Shown one piece after another: positions 1-8,620 of a stretch of DNA of 64,000 nt; within the stretch, counting starts at the first letter, position 1; the number at the start of each line of letters is the position of its first letter. This DNA comes from Frankia sp. AgB1.9 (GTDB lineage: Bacteria > Actinomycetota > Actinomycetes > Frankiales > Frankiaceae), in contig NZ_JADWYX010000045.1 in the NCBI RefSeq assembly GCF_016786355.1, positions 1 through 64,000 of the forward strand. The letters run 5' to 3'. The position numbers and the translations under genes are program-made. Below the pieces are notes generated by a model. That model saw nothing but the letters and a program-made list of their open reading frames with translations. It searched no databases and had not been told where the DNA came from.

Positions 1-60
1 CCGCGGGCCCGCCCCCCCCCCCCCCGCGCGGGCCGCCGGCCGGGCGCGCCCCCCCCCCCG
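1..60. other. Low-complexity G/C-only end of the sequence
   Basis: The first 60 bases contain no A or T and include a run of about 14 C and another of about 11 C. No gene or promoter is visible. It borders the stop codon of the P450 gene at 74. Such sequence is typical of a poorly resolved contig end, so bases here should not be trusted. It could also be genuine G/C-only spacer. Confidence 0.5.
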
Positions 61-73
61 TCGGCAGCGAGGT

Positions 74-1333
74 TCAGGACGTGGTCGCCGCGAGGGCTGG
101 CTCAGGGGTGAAGAGGATCGGCAGCTGGACGACGCCGCGAACCTGGCTGCCGTGCGACACAACCGGTCGGTCAGGGTCGAGGCGGTAGTCCGGAATCCGG
201 CGCAGAAGCTCCTCCAGAGCGACCTGTAGCTCGATGCGAGCCAGGTGCGACCCGAGGCAGCGATGGACCCCGACGCCGAAGGAAAGATGCCGGTTGGGCG
301 ACCGGTCGATGCGCACCTCGGTGGGCTCGTCGAACTCGCGTTCGTCCCGGTTGGCCGCGGCGAGCAGGACGAGCACCTGGTCACCGGCCTTGAGCTCCAC
401 GTCGGCGAGCGAAGTGTCGCGGGTCACCCGTCGGCCCATCGCCACGGCGGCCTCGATCCGGAGCAGCTCCTCGACGGCTCCCTTGAGGAGACTCGGGTCG
501 TCGAGGAGGCGCTGTCGCTGGTCGGGGCGGGCGGCCAGGTGCACGAGGCTCCAGGCCAGCGAGCCCTGGACGGTGTGCAGCCCGGCGACGAGCAGAAGGA
601 AGAACATGTTGCACAGCTCGGCATCGGTGAGCTGCCTGGGCCCGTCCGAGAAGGGCACGGGCGTTTCGATGATCGCGGCCGTGATGTCGCTGTCGGGACT
701 GGTGCCGCCCCGTCGGGCCGCGAGGACGTTGGCGAAGTAGCCGAAGAGCTGCTGCTGCGCCTGCAGTCTGGCGGCGTTCGACTCCTCCTCGGTTCCGCCG
801 GGCACGCCGAGCAGGATGGCGTCGGTGGCCGTGGTGAACATCGGGGCGTCATCGAGCGGCCAGCCCATCAGCGCGAGGAACACGCGGGTGGGCAGCTCGT
901 GGGCGAACTGGGCTACGAACTCGGCTCCGCCACTGGAGGCGAAGCCGTCGATCAGATCAGCGGCGATCGTGCGGATCTCGTCTTCGAGAGCGCGCATCCG
1001 GGTCGGGGCGAACAGCGGCTGGAGCGCGTGCCGAAACGCCGTGTGGTCCGGCGGGTCGATCTCGAGCGGGATCATCGGGACGCCCGCGTCCCTGAGCACC
1101 AGGTTGTTGGGCCAGCTGGAGAAGGTCTCATGGTCGCGAAGCACGCTGTGCGCCTCGGCATAGCCGGTGACGACCCAGTGCCCGCCGTACGCGCTGGACC
1201 AGACCACGGGTCCGCGAGCCGCGAGCCCGGCCATCGTCTTCTGCATGACGTCGACCGGGGCGGCCAACGTCGGGTCGTAGATGTCGAAGTCCACCCGCAG
1301 TCTGTCCGGGACCGCGGCAGGAATTGTCGTCAT
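74..1333 (-). CDS. Cytochrome P450 monooxygenase
   Basis: 419-residue soluble bacterial P450, expected to hydroxylate a hydrophobic substrate using electrons from a ferredoxin. Visible motifs are an I-helix AGLHT segment, a K-helix ExxR (EELLR) and the heme-ligand loop FGVGVHRCLG with Cys359. The open frame continues upstream, but the ATG at 1333 is chosen because AGGAG lies about 10 nt before it and the upstream translation is arginine-rich shadow sequence that overlaps the SDR gene. It follows the SDR at 1402-2268 on the same strand and is probably co-transcribed from the promoter at about 2.37-2.39 kb. The CYP family and substrate cannot be named from sequence alone. Confidence 0.93.
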   Translation of the reverse strand: MTTIPAAVPDRLRVDFDIYDPTLAAPVDVMQKTMAGLAARGPVVWSSAYGGHWVVTGYAEAHSVLRDHETFSSWPNNLVLRDAGVPMIPLEIDPPDHTAFRHALQPLFAPTRMRALEDEIRTIAADLIDGFASSGGAEFVAQFAHELPTRVFLALMGWPLDDAPMFTTATDAILLGVPGGTEEESNAARLQAQQQLFGYFANVLAARRGGTSPDSDITAAIIETPVPFSDGPRQLTDAELCNMFFLLLVAGLHTVQGSLAWSLVHLAARPDQRQRLLDDPSLLKGAVEELLRIEAAVAMGRRVTRDTSLADVELKAGDQVLVLLAAANRDEREFDEPTEVRIDRSPNRHLSFGVGVHRCLGSHLARIELQVALEELLRRIPDYRLDPDRPVVSHGSQVRGVVQLPILFTPEPALAATTS

Positions 1334-1401
1334 GTCAGCGTCGCTCCTGTCCTTGCCTACTACGACGAGGTGAGGGTGAGGTGTGCGCGGAAGGCACCTC
1401 G

Positions 1402-2268
1402 TCAGACCGACGACTCGGGCAGGTCCTCCGGGAACTGCATGGCGACCCGCGAGAGGGTGCCGCCGTCGGTGGCCGGCAGGATCACGCCGGAGACGTAGGC
1501 GGACTCGTCGGAGACCAGGAACAACGCGGCGTGGGCGTTGTCGAGCAGGGACGGTGGCCGGTTGAGCTTCAACGGGATCGGCGAGACCTTCGGGTCCCAC
1601 GGGCCCGCGACCTCCTCGTAGGACTGGCCGACGACGGGCGTGCCCTGCTCCATGAGGAAGTTCGGTGACATGCCGTGGGTGGGAGCGAGGGCGTTGACCC
1701 GGATCCCGAACCTGCCGAGGTCGAGGGAGAGGCCGCGCACGAGACCGTTGACGCCGGCCTTGGTCGCCATGTACGGGGAGATGCTGTGGTAGGCCGCCAG
1801 CGACGCCGCCGAGGACGTCATGAGGATGACGCCGCCGCCGTTCGCGCGCATGGGCCCCACCGCGTGCTTGGCGCACAGGAACGGCCCGACGAGGTTGACG
1901 CCGACGACCTTGTGGAAGTCCTCCAGCGGGAAGTCCTGGAAGGCGAGCTGTTCGCCGCCCAGGACGGACGGGACGCCACCGCGCGAGACGATGCCCGCGT
2001 TCGCCCACATGATGTCGAGCTTGCCGAACTCGCTCAGCGCGGTTTCCACCGTGCGCGCGACGTCGTCCTCCTGGGTGGTGTCCGCCTGTACCGCGACGGC
2101 GACGCCACCGTCACCCGTCACTAACTTGACGGTCTCCTCGGCACGGTCGCCGAGGATGTCCATGACGACGACCTTGGCGCCCTCGGCGGCGAACAGCCGC
2201 GACGCCTGCCGGCCCAGGCCTGATCCCGCCCCGGTGATGACAGCGACCTTGTCCCGCAGCCTAGGCAT
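1402..2268 (-). CDS. Short-chain dehydrogenase/reductase (SDR)
   Basis: 288-residue classical SDR that oxidises an alcohol or reduces a ketone with NAD(P). The Rossmann motif TGAGSGLG is at residues 12-19, NAG at 90-92, and the catalytic set is Ser153, Tyr166 and Lys170 (YMATK). Asp37 after the second strand suggests NAD(H) preference (inference). The open frame starts 42 codons earlier, but the ATG at 2268 is the normal family N-terminus and the upstream stretch lies over the promoter and operator. It is first gene of a two-gene operon with the P450 downstream, a pairing that suggests hydroxylation followed by alcohol oxidation. Confidence 0.93.
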   Translation of the reverse strand: MPRLRDKVAVITGAGSGLGRQASRLFAAEGAKVVVMDILGDRAEETVKLVTGDGGVAVAVQADTTQEDDVARTVETALSEFGKLDIMWANAGIVSRGGVPSVLGGEQLAFQDFPLEDFHKVVGVNLVGPFLCAKHAVGPMRANGGGVILMTSSAASLAAYHSISPYMATKAGVNGLVRGLSLDLGRFGIRVNALAPTHGMSPNFLMEQGTPVVGQSYEEVAGPWDPKVSPIPLKLNRPPSLLDNAHAALFLVSDESAYVSGVILPATDGGTLSRVAMQFPEDLPESSV

Positions 2269-2365
2269 GGCGGAGTCCTTCCAGGAAGAAGAAACGCGGG
2301 GGTAAGTCAGCCCGCGGTGCGATGTTGATGGGCCCGCCCGACACGCCGGCGCGACCGACGCCGAC

Positions 2366-2394
2366 AACCTAAAGGATTTAGTCCACCTGGTCAA
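2366..2394 (-). promoter_or_regulatory. Promoter of SDR-P450 operon with CCTAA-N5-TTAGT operator
   Basis: On the minus strand a TTGACC -35 (2394-2389) and TAGGTT -10 (2371-2366) are separated by 17 nt. The palindrome CCTAA-AGGAT-TTAGT (2368-2382) covers the -10 and half of the spacer, the position expected for a repressor site. It is one of seven copies of the same palindrome in this window. The outermost base of one half-site deviates from the consensus. Confidence 0.7.
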
Positions 2395-2558
2395 CCGGTG
2401 TCGAACGTGCTGTCGACGCGTTGGCCTGGCGTCGTGCGGCGGGCGTACGCAGCCTGCCGGCTCGGGGCCGAGGCCTAGTGAGTGGCCTCGGGCGACGGCC
2501 TATCTCAGGTCGTCGCGGCCGGCGTCTCGATCTTCGCCCTAGGTGGGTGCTCATGGTG

Positions 2559-2607
2559 TTGACAGCGATCGGGAGTCCTGTAGGCTCGCCAGCCTAAATA
2601 CTTTAGG
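2559..2607 (+). promoter_or_regulatory. Promoter of ABC transporter operon with perfect CCTAA-N5-TTAGG operator
   Basis: TTGACA (2559-2564) and TAGGCT (2581-2586) with a 16-nt spacer form a good -35/-10 pair. Starting 6 nt after the -10 is a perfect 15-bp palindrome CCTAA-ATACT-TTAGG (2593-2607), covering the expected transcription start. The binding-protein gene begins at 2722. The 453-bp gap between the divergent genes 2268 and 2722 otherwise holds nothing recognisable. Confidence 0.75.
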
Positions 2608-2721
2608 TTCGATCGCCGGTCAATCTGTTGAGCCATCGTCTCCACGCACCGGCGGCCGTGTCCCCGCCGTGTTCCCTGCAGCCTTTCGGCCGTCCGCCGC
2701 ACCTATACCCGGAGAACGCAG

Positions 2722-3909
2722 ATGAGTGAACCGCGCACCAGGCATGACCGGCTACGACGACCGCGAGCCGGATTACGATCGGCCTTTGCCGTGGGGGCCC
2801 TGGCCGGGCTCATGCTGGCGACAGCCGCGTGCGGGAGCTCCGGCTCCAGCGCGGGTACGCAACCGGCCGCCGGCTCGTCGGCATCGGCGCCGGCCGCCGT
2901 CGCGAGCGCCCAGGCGGTGGTCGACCAGCTGCTGAAGCCACCGACGTCGCTCGGCGTGACCGACCGCCTCACGAAGGCGCCGACCGGCGGCACCTTCGTC
3001 TACCTGTCCTGCGAGCTGGCGCTGTGCCAGATCCTCAACAAGAACATGAGCGAGGCGGCGAGCGCGGCGGGCCTGGGCTTCAAGTCCATACCGATCAAGT
3101 CGGCCGACCCGGCGACTCTGATCGCCGGAATGCAGCAGGCCCTCACGCTGAGCCCGCCACCGGTCGGTGTCTCGTTCGCCGGCCTTCCCGAGGCGGTCTG
3201 GGGCAGCCAGGTCGCCGCCTTCGCCGCCGCGGGCGTGCCGCTCATCCCGGTCGGGGCCGGAGAGACCAGCAAGAGCCCCGCGGTTCCGGCGGGCAGCCTC
3301 AACGGGCCCGCCGACATCACCGCCCAGGCGAAGGCCATCGCGAGCTATTTCGTCGCGAACTCGGCCGGCCGTGGCAAGGCACTGGTCCTCAATGTTCCGG
3401 ACATCGGAGCGTTCAAGCAGTTCACCGGGGACTTCTCGAGCCAGGTCGCGTCCGCCTGCCCGGGCTGCTCGGTCAAGCAGGTGGACATCACCCTCGCCCA
3501 GACGGCAAGCAACGGGGTAGTGCCGGCAGTCGTCTCGGCGCTGCAGCGTGACCCGTCGATCGACTATGTCGTGACCGTCGAAGGTGAATGGACCGCCGGG
3601 CTCGTCCCGGCCGCGAAGGCCGCCGGGCGCTCGGGTATCCACATCGTCGGCATCAATCCCACGAGCGTCGATCAGCAGGCGATTCTCGCCGGCACGGAGA
3701 CGGCGTTCGTCAACATTCCCCTGAAGATCACCTCCTGGAAGGCCGTCGACGTCGCGCTTCGCTACGCGCAGAAGATGCCGATCGCGGACGGCGACGGGGC
3801 GACGCCCTACCAGCTGCTGACCAAGGCGACGATCACGGAGCCCGAGGACTCGGTCGACGCGCCCAGCGACTACGTGGCCCAGTTCAGGAAGCTGTGGGGC
3901 CTCGGTTGA
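2722..3909 (+). CDS. Substrate-binding lipoprotein of a CUT2-type (sugar-like) ABC importer
   Basis: 395 residues. The N-terminus has arginines, a hydrophobic stretch and a lipobox ending TAAC (Cys at about residue 37), so it should be exported and lipid-anchored. The mature part looks like a periplasmic-binding-protein-like domain of the ribose/galactose class (Peripla_BP_4). GGAGAA sits 5 nt before the ATG. The ATPase and permease follow with overlapping codons, so this is the first gene of a three-gene importer operon. The ligand cannot be read from the sequence. Control by the same operator as the beta-oxidation genes suggests that the imported compound feeds this catabolic island (inference). 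Confidence 0.9.
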   Translation: MSEPRTRHDRLRRPRAGLRSAFAVGALAGLMLATAACGSSGSSAGTQPAAGSSASAPAAVASAQAVVDQLLKPPTSLGVTDRLTKAPTGGTFVYLSCELALCQILNKNMSEAASAAGLGFKSIPIKSADPATLIAGMQQALTLSPPPVGVSFAGLPEAVWGSQVAAFAAAGVPLIPVGAGETSKSPAVPAGSLNGPADITAQAKAIASYFVANSAGRGKALVLNVPDIGAFKQFTGDFSSQVASACPGCSVKQVDITLAQTASNGVVPAVVSALQRDPSIDYVVTVEGEWTAGLVPAAKAAGRSGIHIVGINPTSVDQQAILAGTETAFVNIPLKITSWKAVDVALRYAQKMPIADGDGATPYQLLTKATITEPEDSVDAPSDYVAQFRKLWGLG

Positions 3910-5471
3910 GCACCAGTACCTCCGACGCGGCGGCCCGGGAGATCCCGGGCCGCCGTGCTCGGGTGCTGGAGGTGTCGGACCTGCGGATGACCTTCGGGCC
4001 CACCGTGGCGCTCGACGACGTGGCGTTGACCGTCGAACGCGGCCAGGTGCACGCGCTGCTCGGCGAGAACGGCTCGGGGAAGTCGACGCTGATCAAGATA
4101 CTGGCCGGCTATCACCGGCCCGACCCCGGCGGCCGGGTTCTCGTCGCCGGTCGACCGCTGCCGTTCGGCAACCCGACGATCGCCGATTCCCACGGGTGCC
4201 GGTTCGTCCACCAGGACCTCGGCCTGGTGGACAGCCTGTCCGTCGCCGAGAACCTCTTCCTCACGTCTGGCTTCCCCGCGCGGTGGGGGACCATCCGCTG
4301 GCCGCGGCTGCTGCGCGCGGCCAGGGAGGACCTGGCCCGCATCGGGCTCGACCTGGACCCGCGCCAGCCCGTCGCGGGCCTGAGCCCTGCCGTCCGGACC
4401 GGCCTGGCAGTCGCTCGCGCGCTGCGCCCGGGCGCCGCCGAGGTGGAGCTGCTGGTGCTGGACGAGCCGACCGCGACGCTCCCCGACGACGAGGTGCACC
4501 ACCTGCTGGACATCGTCCGCGCGGTGGCCGCCGCGGGCACCGGGGTCCTGTACGTCACCCACCACCTCGACGAGGTGTTCGACGTGGCCGACGTCGCCAC
4601 CGTCCTGCGCGACGGGCAGGTCGTCGCGACGACCCCCGTGCCCGACCTGACCCGAGGCCGTCTGGTGAACCAGTTGCTGGGCAGTGAGCTCGACGAGGCG
4701 CACACCTCGTCCCAGGCGCTGCCAGCACCGCGGGCGGACGCCGTCCTGAAGGTCAGCGACGTCGCGGCCGGGCCGCTTCGATCACTGTCCGTCCAGGTCC
4801 GGGCCGGCGAGTTGGTGGGGATCGCCGGTCTCACCGGGTCCGGCCGGGAGAGCGCCCTCGCCGCGGTCTTCGGGATGCTGCGCACCGAGCGCGGCGACGT
4901 GAGTGTCAACGACGTGTCCCTGCGGCCGGGACATCCCCGTCGCGCCATCGACGCGGGCATCGCCTATCTGCCGGCGAACCGGAAGACGCACGGCGGGATC
5001 ATGAGCCTCACGGCGGCCGCGAACCTGACCCTTCCCGACCTGGGGCCACTGTGGCGCCCGCCGTTCCTGCGGCTGGGCGAGGAGCGGGCGGTGGCCCGAA
5101 CCTGGTTCGCGAAGCTGGATGTCCGGCCGGCGGCCGCGGTTCACCTCCCGCTGGCCGCCCTCAGCGGGGGTAACCAGCAGAAGGTGCTGCTGGCCAAATG
5201 GCTGCGGTGCCGCCCGCGCGTTCTTCTTCTCGACGAGCCGACGCAGGGCGTCGACGTCGGCGCGAAGGCGCAGATTCACCAGCAGATCGTGGCCGCCGCC
5301 GGCGACGGAGCCGCCGTCGTCGTGAGCTCGGCCGACGTCGACGAGCTGGTGGCGTTGTGCCACCGGGTGGTCGTCCTGCGGGGCGGTTACGCGGTGGCGG
5401 AGCTTTCCGGCGAGGCCCTGTCGGTTCCCGCGGTCAACAGGGCGGCGCTCGCCGCCGAAAGGACGACCTGA
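3906..5471 (+). CDS. Double-domain ABC transporter ATPase (RbsA/MglA-like)
   Basis: 521 residues with two nucleotide-binding domains in one chain, as in ribose-type importers. Domain 1 has Walker A GENGSGKST, a degenerate signature (LSPAVRTG) and Walker B LLVLDEPTATL. Domain 2 has the degenerate P-loop GLTGSGRES characteristic of this family, signature LSGGNQQK and Walker B LLLDEPTQGVD. The chosen start is TTG at 3906, whose last two bases lie in the TGA stop of the binding-protein gene. No closer ATG/GTG precedes the first domain, and the longer open frame is out-of-frame translation of the upstream gene. Confidence 0.9.
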   Translation: MSTSTSDAAAREIPGRRARVLEVSDLRMTFGPTVALDDVALTVERGQVHALLGENGSGKSTLIKILAGYHRPDPGGRVLVAGRPLPFGNPTIADSHGCRFVHQDLGLVDSLSVAENLFLTSGFPARWGTIRWPRLLRAAREDLARIGLDLDPRQPVAGLSPAVRTGLAVARALRPGAAEVELLVLDEPTATLPDDEVHHLLDIVRAVAAAGTGVLYVTHHLDEVFDVADVATVLRDGQVVATTPVPDLTRGRLVNQLLGSELDEAHTSSQALPAPRADAVLKVSDVAAGPLRSLSVQVRAGELVGIAGLTGSGRESALAAVFGMLRTERGDVSVNDVSLRPGHPRRAIDAGIAYLPANRKTHGGIMSLTAAANLTLPDLGPLWRPPFLRLGEERAVARTWFAKLDVRPAAAVHLPLAALSGGNQQKVLLAKWLRCRPRVLLLDEPTQGVDVGAKAQIHQQIVAAAGDGAAVVVSSADVDELVALCHRVVVLRGGYAVAELSGEALSVPAVNRAALAAERTT

Positions 5472-6523
5472 TGAGTTCCCGCCGACTCCCCGGCCTCGGC
5501 CTCGACAGGTTCAGCGGGCTGTACCTGTGGGCGCTGTTCATCGCGGTCTTCGCGATCTGGGTCCCACGGCTTTTCCTGACGGCGGGGACGTTGCACGCGG
5601 TGGCGGCCCAGCAGGCCATCGCCGCGATCGTCGCGATCGCCGTCCTCGTGCCGCTCGCCGGCGGCGCCTACGACCTGTCCGTCGGGGCGACCGTCAACTT
5701 CTCGACCATCATGGTCACCGTTCTGCAGAGCAACCATGGCTGGCCGATGTGGCCCGCGATCGGCGCGACCGTCGCGCTCTGTGCGTTGATCGGTGCCGTG
5801 AACGGCTTCCTTGTCGTGGTGTGCCGGGTCAACTCGTTCATCGCGACCCTGGGCAGCGCGTCCGTCATCGGTGCCTTCCAGGCCATCACGGCCGGACAGG
5901 CCCAGCCACTGCCGCCGAGCTCCACGGCTTGGGGCTCCCTGACCCAGCACGAGGTCCTGGGCTTCCAGGTCATCGTCTTCTACATGCTGGCCATCGCCGT
6001 CGTGGCCTGGTGGGGTCTCGCGCGCACCCCCGCCGGCCGCTACCTCTACGCCGTCGGGGGCAACGCGGAGGCCGCCCGGCTCTCCGGCGTCCGCACCGGC
6101 CGGTGGACCTGGCTGGCACTGATCACCTCGGCCACCCTCTGCGGCGTGGCCGGGGTCTTCTACGCCTCCCTGTCGGGACCGTCGCTCACGTTCGGCGGTG
6201 CGCTGCTGCTCCCGGCCTTCGCCGCCGTCTTCCTGGGCTCCACCCAGCTGACTCCGGGCCACGTGAACGTGTGGGGGACGCTGATCGCGCTGTACGCGCT
6301 GGCGACCGGAATCAAGGGGCTTCAGCTCGTCACCGGCGTCCAGTGGCTGCCCGACATGTTCAACGGACTCGCGTTGCTGATCGCCGTCTCCTTCGCGGTC
6401 TGGCGCCAGCAGGGCCGCGGCCGCGACCGGCCGCGCCGGGTCGACAGCGTCACCGCGGGGGAGGCCACGACGACCGAGCATCCCGCGGTGGTGGCGCCGC
6501 AAGAACTGCCGGTGAACCAGTAA
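5471..6523 (+). CDS. ABC transporter permease (RbsC-like, BPD_transp_2 family)
   Basis: 350 residues, strongly hydrophobic with roughly eight to ten membrane segments. Family-typical segments are GGAYDLSVGATVN near the N-terminal third and NAEAARLSGVRT, the ATPase-contacting loop. The ATG at 5471 overlaps the ATPase stop by one base (TGATG), showing translational coupling. It completes the importer with 2722-3909 and 3906-5471. The C-terminal tail is charged and cytoplasmic. The open frame extends far upstream, but that part is shadow of the ATPase gene. Confidence 0.92.
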   Translation: MSSRRLPGLGLDRFSGLYLWALFIAVFAIWVPRLFLTAGTLHAVAAQQAIAAIVAIAVLVPLAGGAYDLSVGATVNFSTIMVTVLQSNHGWPMWPAIGATVALCALIGAVNGFLVVVCRVNSFIATLGSASVIGAFQAITAGQAQPLPPSSTAWGSLTQHEVLGFQVIVFYMLAIAVVAWWGLARTPAGRYLYAVGGNAEAARLSGVRTGRWTWLALITSATLCGVAGVFYASLSGPSLTFGGALLLPAFAAVFLGSTQLTPGHVNVWGTLIALYALATGIKGLQLVTGVQWLPDMFNGLALLIAVSFAVWRQQGRGRDRPRRVDSVTAGEATTTEHPAVVAPQELPVNQ

Positions 6524-6557
6524 CGCTCCGTCGCCCGGAGATTGTCTTCACAACGTA

Positions 6558-6598
6558 GATGCGGGCCGGAGAGACGTCTCGTGTCTTCGGCCCGCATC
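6558..6598. terminator. Bidirectional hairpin terminator
   Basis: GATGCGGGCCG (6558-6568) pairs with CGGCCCGCATC (6588-6598), and the loop itself contains the palindrome GAGACGTCTC. It lies in the 92-bp gap between the convergent permease and CoA ligase genes, where a shared terminator is expected. There is no long T-run, as is usual in high-GC actinobacteria. Confidence 0.75.
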
Positions 6599-6615
6599 AC
6601 CTCCTGTTGCCCGGC

Positions 6616-8136
6616 TCAGCGGACTCTGGCGTACCGCCGCTCGACGTCGGCGTATTCGGCGCGGATGGCGGGTTTCGCGAGTTTCCCATTCGGGAGTCGC
6701 GGTAGCGGCGCTTCCCGGACCACGACGTAGCGCGGAACCTTGTAGGCGGCCATCTGTGACACGCAGGCCGCCACGATCGCCGCCTCGTCCACCTCGGCGC
6801 TGACCCGCACGATGGCCGCCGGAGTCTCGCCGAACTTCTCATCCTGGGCGGCGATGACGGCGACCTCCTCGACGCCGGGGATCTGAGCGATGACCAGCTC
6901 GATCTCGACCGGCGAGATGTTGATGCCGCCGGAGATGATGAGGTCCTTGAGCCGGTCTGCGAACCGGATGCGCCCGGACTCGTCCCGGGTACCCAGATCG
7001 CCGCTGTGCAGCCAGCCGTCGCGCAGCGCGGTCGCCGTCGTCGTCGGGTCGTTCCAGTAGCCGGGGGTGACGCCGGGGCCGCGCACGACGATCTCGCCCG
7101 GCTCGCCCGGCGCGCACTCGGCGCCGTCAGCGCGGATCACCCTGAGGTCGGTGAAGACCGAACCGACCCCGCACGAGTCCGGATGTGTCTGCGCCTCGTC
7201 GGGAAGGTTCGCCGTGGCCACGCCGCCGGCCTCCGTCATGCCATAGATCTGGCGGAGGCTGACGCCCTTCGCCGCCCAGGCCCGCAAAAGCGGCATCGAG
7301 ACCGCCGCGCCGCCGACGATCGCCGAGTTCAGCGCGGAGAGGTCCGCGTCGCCGAACTCCGGTGCCCGGGCCATCGACTCGTAGATCAGGGGAACACCGA
7401 AGACGGCCTGGATCCGGTGCCGTTCCAGCAGGCCCACGGCCTTCGAGGGGTCGAATCCGTTCTCCACCACGAGGGTGCCACCCAGGACGCCCGTCATCAC
7501 CAGCCCGTAGACCAGGCCTGGGGTGAAACAGAGCGGCAGTACCAGCAGGGTTCGTACGCCGGTACCAAGCCCGTCCTCGCGCAGCGACGCCTCGAAGACG
7601 ATGTCGAGCAGCGACCGGTTCGTGCAGATCACGCCCTTGGACACGCCGGTGGACCCGCTGGTGAACAGCACGGCGACCGGGTCGGCCGGATCCACGTCGA
7701 TCCGGACGTGGTCCTGGGCGGGGCCGTCCCGCAGGGCCGCCACCTCGTCCAGGCCGATCGTCCAGAACCGGCCGCCGCGCTCGCCCGCGTCCTTCAGCGC
7801 GACCTCGACGGAGTCGTCGGCGAGGACGCCGACGGCCGCCGAGTCGCCGAGGACCCGGTGGACCTCCGCTCCGACGAGCCGGGGGTTGACGGGAACCAGC
7901 ACGGCCCCGGCGCGCAGCACACCAAGCGAGGCGGCGGCCCAGGGCGCGCGGTTGTCGCCAGCCACGGCCACCCGGTCACCGGCGCGGACGCCGGCCTCCG
8001 CGAGGCGGGCGGCGACCCGGCTCGACCACGCGGCTAATAACCGATAGCTGACGGTGTCCTCGCCGAACACCAGCGCGGTTCGTTCGGGCGCGGTCCGCGC
8101 CCACCAGTCAAAGGCCGACATGATCGACGTAGCCAT
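6616..8136 (-). CDS. Acyl-CoA synthetase (AMP-dependent ligase)
   Basis: 506 residues of the ANL adenylate-forming superfamily. It should activate a carboxylic acid with ATP and join it to CoA. Motifs in order are the P-loop FTSGSTGVSKG, YGMTEAGG, the hinge region SGDLGTRD and the C-terminal catalytic lysine in PNGKLAKP. It is monocistronic, convergent with the importer and divergent from the enoyl-CoA hydratase operon. Its promoter carries the CCTAW operator at 8207, so it is probably the entry ligase of the pathway. Substrate unknown. Confidence 0.93.
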   Translation of the reverse strand: MATSIMSAFDWWARTAPERTALVFGEDTVSYRLLAAWSSRVAARLAEAGVRAGDRVAVAGDNRAPWAAASLGVLRAGAVLVPVNPRLVGAEVHRVLGDSAAVGVLADDSVEVALKDAGERGGRFWTIGLDEVAALRDGPAQDHVRIDVDPADPVAVLFTSGSTGVSKGVICTNRSLLDIVFEASLREDGLGTGVRTLLVLPLCFTPGLVYGLVMTGVLGGTLVVENGFDPSKAVGLLERHRIQAVFGVPLIYESMARAPEFGDADLSALNSAIVGGAAVSMPLLRAWAAKGVSLRQIYGMTEAGGVATANLPDEAQTHPDSCGVGSVFTDLRVIRADGAECAPGEPGEIVVRGPGVTPGYWNDPTTTATALRDGWLHSGDLGTRDESGRIRFADRLKDLIISGGINISPVEIELVIAQIPGVEEVAVIAAQDEKFGETPAAIVRVSAEVDEAAIVAACVSQMAAYKVPRYVVVREAPLPRLPNGKLAKPAIRAEYADVERRYARVR

Positions 8137-8206
8137 GAGTCTCCTCTGCCGGCACGGGAACGTTTTTCAGCACCGGAAGGGCCCGGGCGTATGATGGCGA
8201 AAGTTG

Positions 8207-8246
8207 CCTATAACATTTAGGGTAGCGATCGCCCGCCTCCCGTCAA
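8207..8246 (-). promoter_or_regulatory. Promoter of acyl-CoA synthetase with CCTAW-N5-TTAGG operator
   Basis: On the minus strand TTGACG (8246-8241) and TACCCT (8224-8219) have a 16-nt spacer. The palindrome CCTAT-AACAT-TTAGG (8207-8221, plus-strand reading) overlaps the last three -10 bases and runs over the transcription start. It has the same layout as the promoters at 2.4, 2.6 and 8.5 kb. Confidence 0.7.
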
Positions 8247-8391
8247 CACCCCGTTGGCGGTCGTGGCCGTGGTGGTCTAGGCACACTAGGCGCTGCGCCG
8301 ACCTGGGGCGAGCGGTTCGTGACCCGTAGGGTCCGCGGTGTCCCGGCCGGGCTGGCTGTCGACAGAGATCGACAATAAGGTGCGCCCGTAG

Positions 8392-8406
8392 CCTATTGGG
8401 GTTAGG
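8392..8406. promoter_or_regulatory. CCTAW-N5-TTAGG operator, middle copy of three
   Basis: CCTAT-TGGGG-TTAGG matches the palindrome at nine of the ten half-site positions of the perfect form. It lies midway in the 484-bp gap between the divergent ligase (8136) and hydratase (8621) genes, about 85 bp from the 8479 copy. No convincing -35/-10 pair surrounds it, so it may be an auxiliary site for looping or belong to a second weak promoter. Confidence 0.6.
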
Positions 8407-8451
8407 TTGCTGGTCGACGCCGGCTAGCCGCGCTCCGTTCGGAGGATTCTG

Positions 8452-8493
8452 TTGACGGCCGTGGCGAACCGCTTCTAACCTATAGCCTGTAGG
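8452..8493 (+). promoter_or_regulatory. Promoter of hydratase/aldolase operon with CCTAW-N5-GTAGG operator
   Basis: TTGACG (8452-8457) and TAACCT (8476-8481) are 18 nt apart. CCTAT-AGCCT-GTAGG (8479-8493) overlaps the -10, and the symmetry extends outward by two bases on each side (AACCTA...TAGGTT). The operon starts at 8621. Confidence 0.7.
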
Positions 8494-8620
8494 TTTTCAA
8501 TGGTCGCTCTGACCCGACCGTGGGCGGGGACCTCATCGTCATGTCACGAGGCCCGATCCGGTCCGGAACTCCCGCGCCGACCTCCTACCCAGCTCGCCCC
8601 TCGACGAGGAAGGCGCACCC

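Noticed and set aside
245-1498. 417-codon plus-strand frame opposite the P450 gene
   Set aside because: It is an antisense shadow caused by high GC in third positions. The composition is not protein-like, and the minus-strand P450 has all family motifs.
8279-8293. TAGGCACACTAGG as another operator copy
   Set aside because: It is a direct-type arrangement of TAGG, not the CCTA...TAGG palindrome, and the spacing differs.
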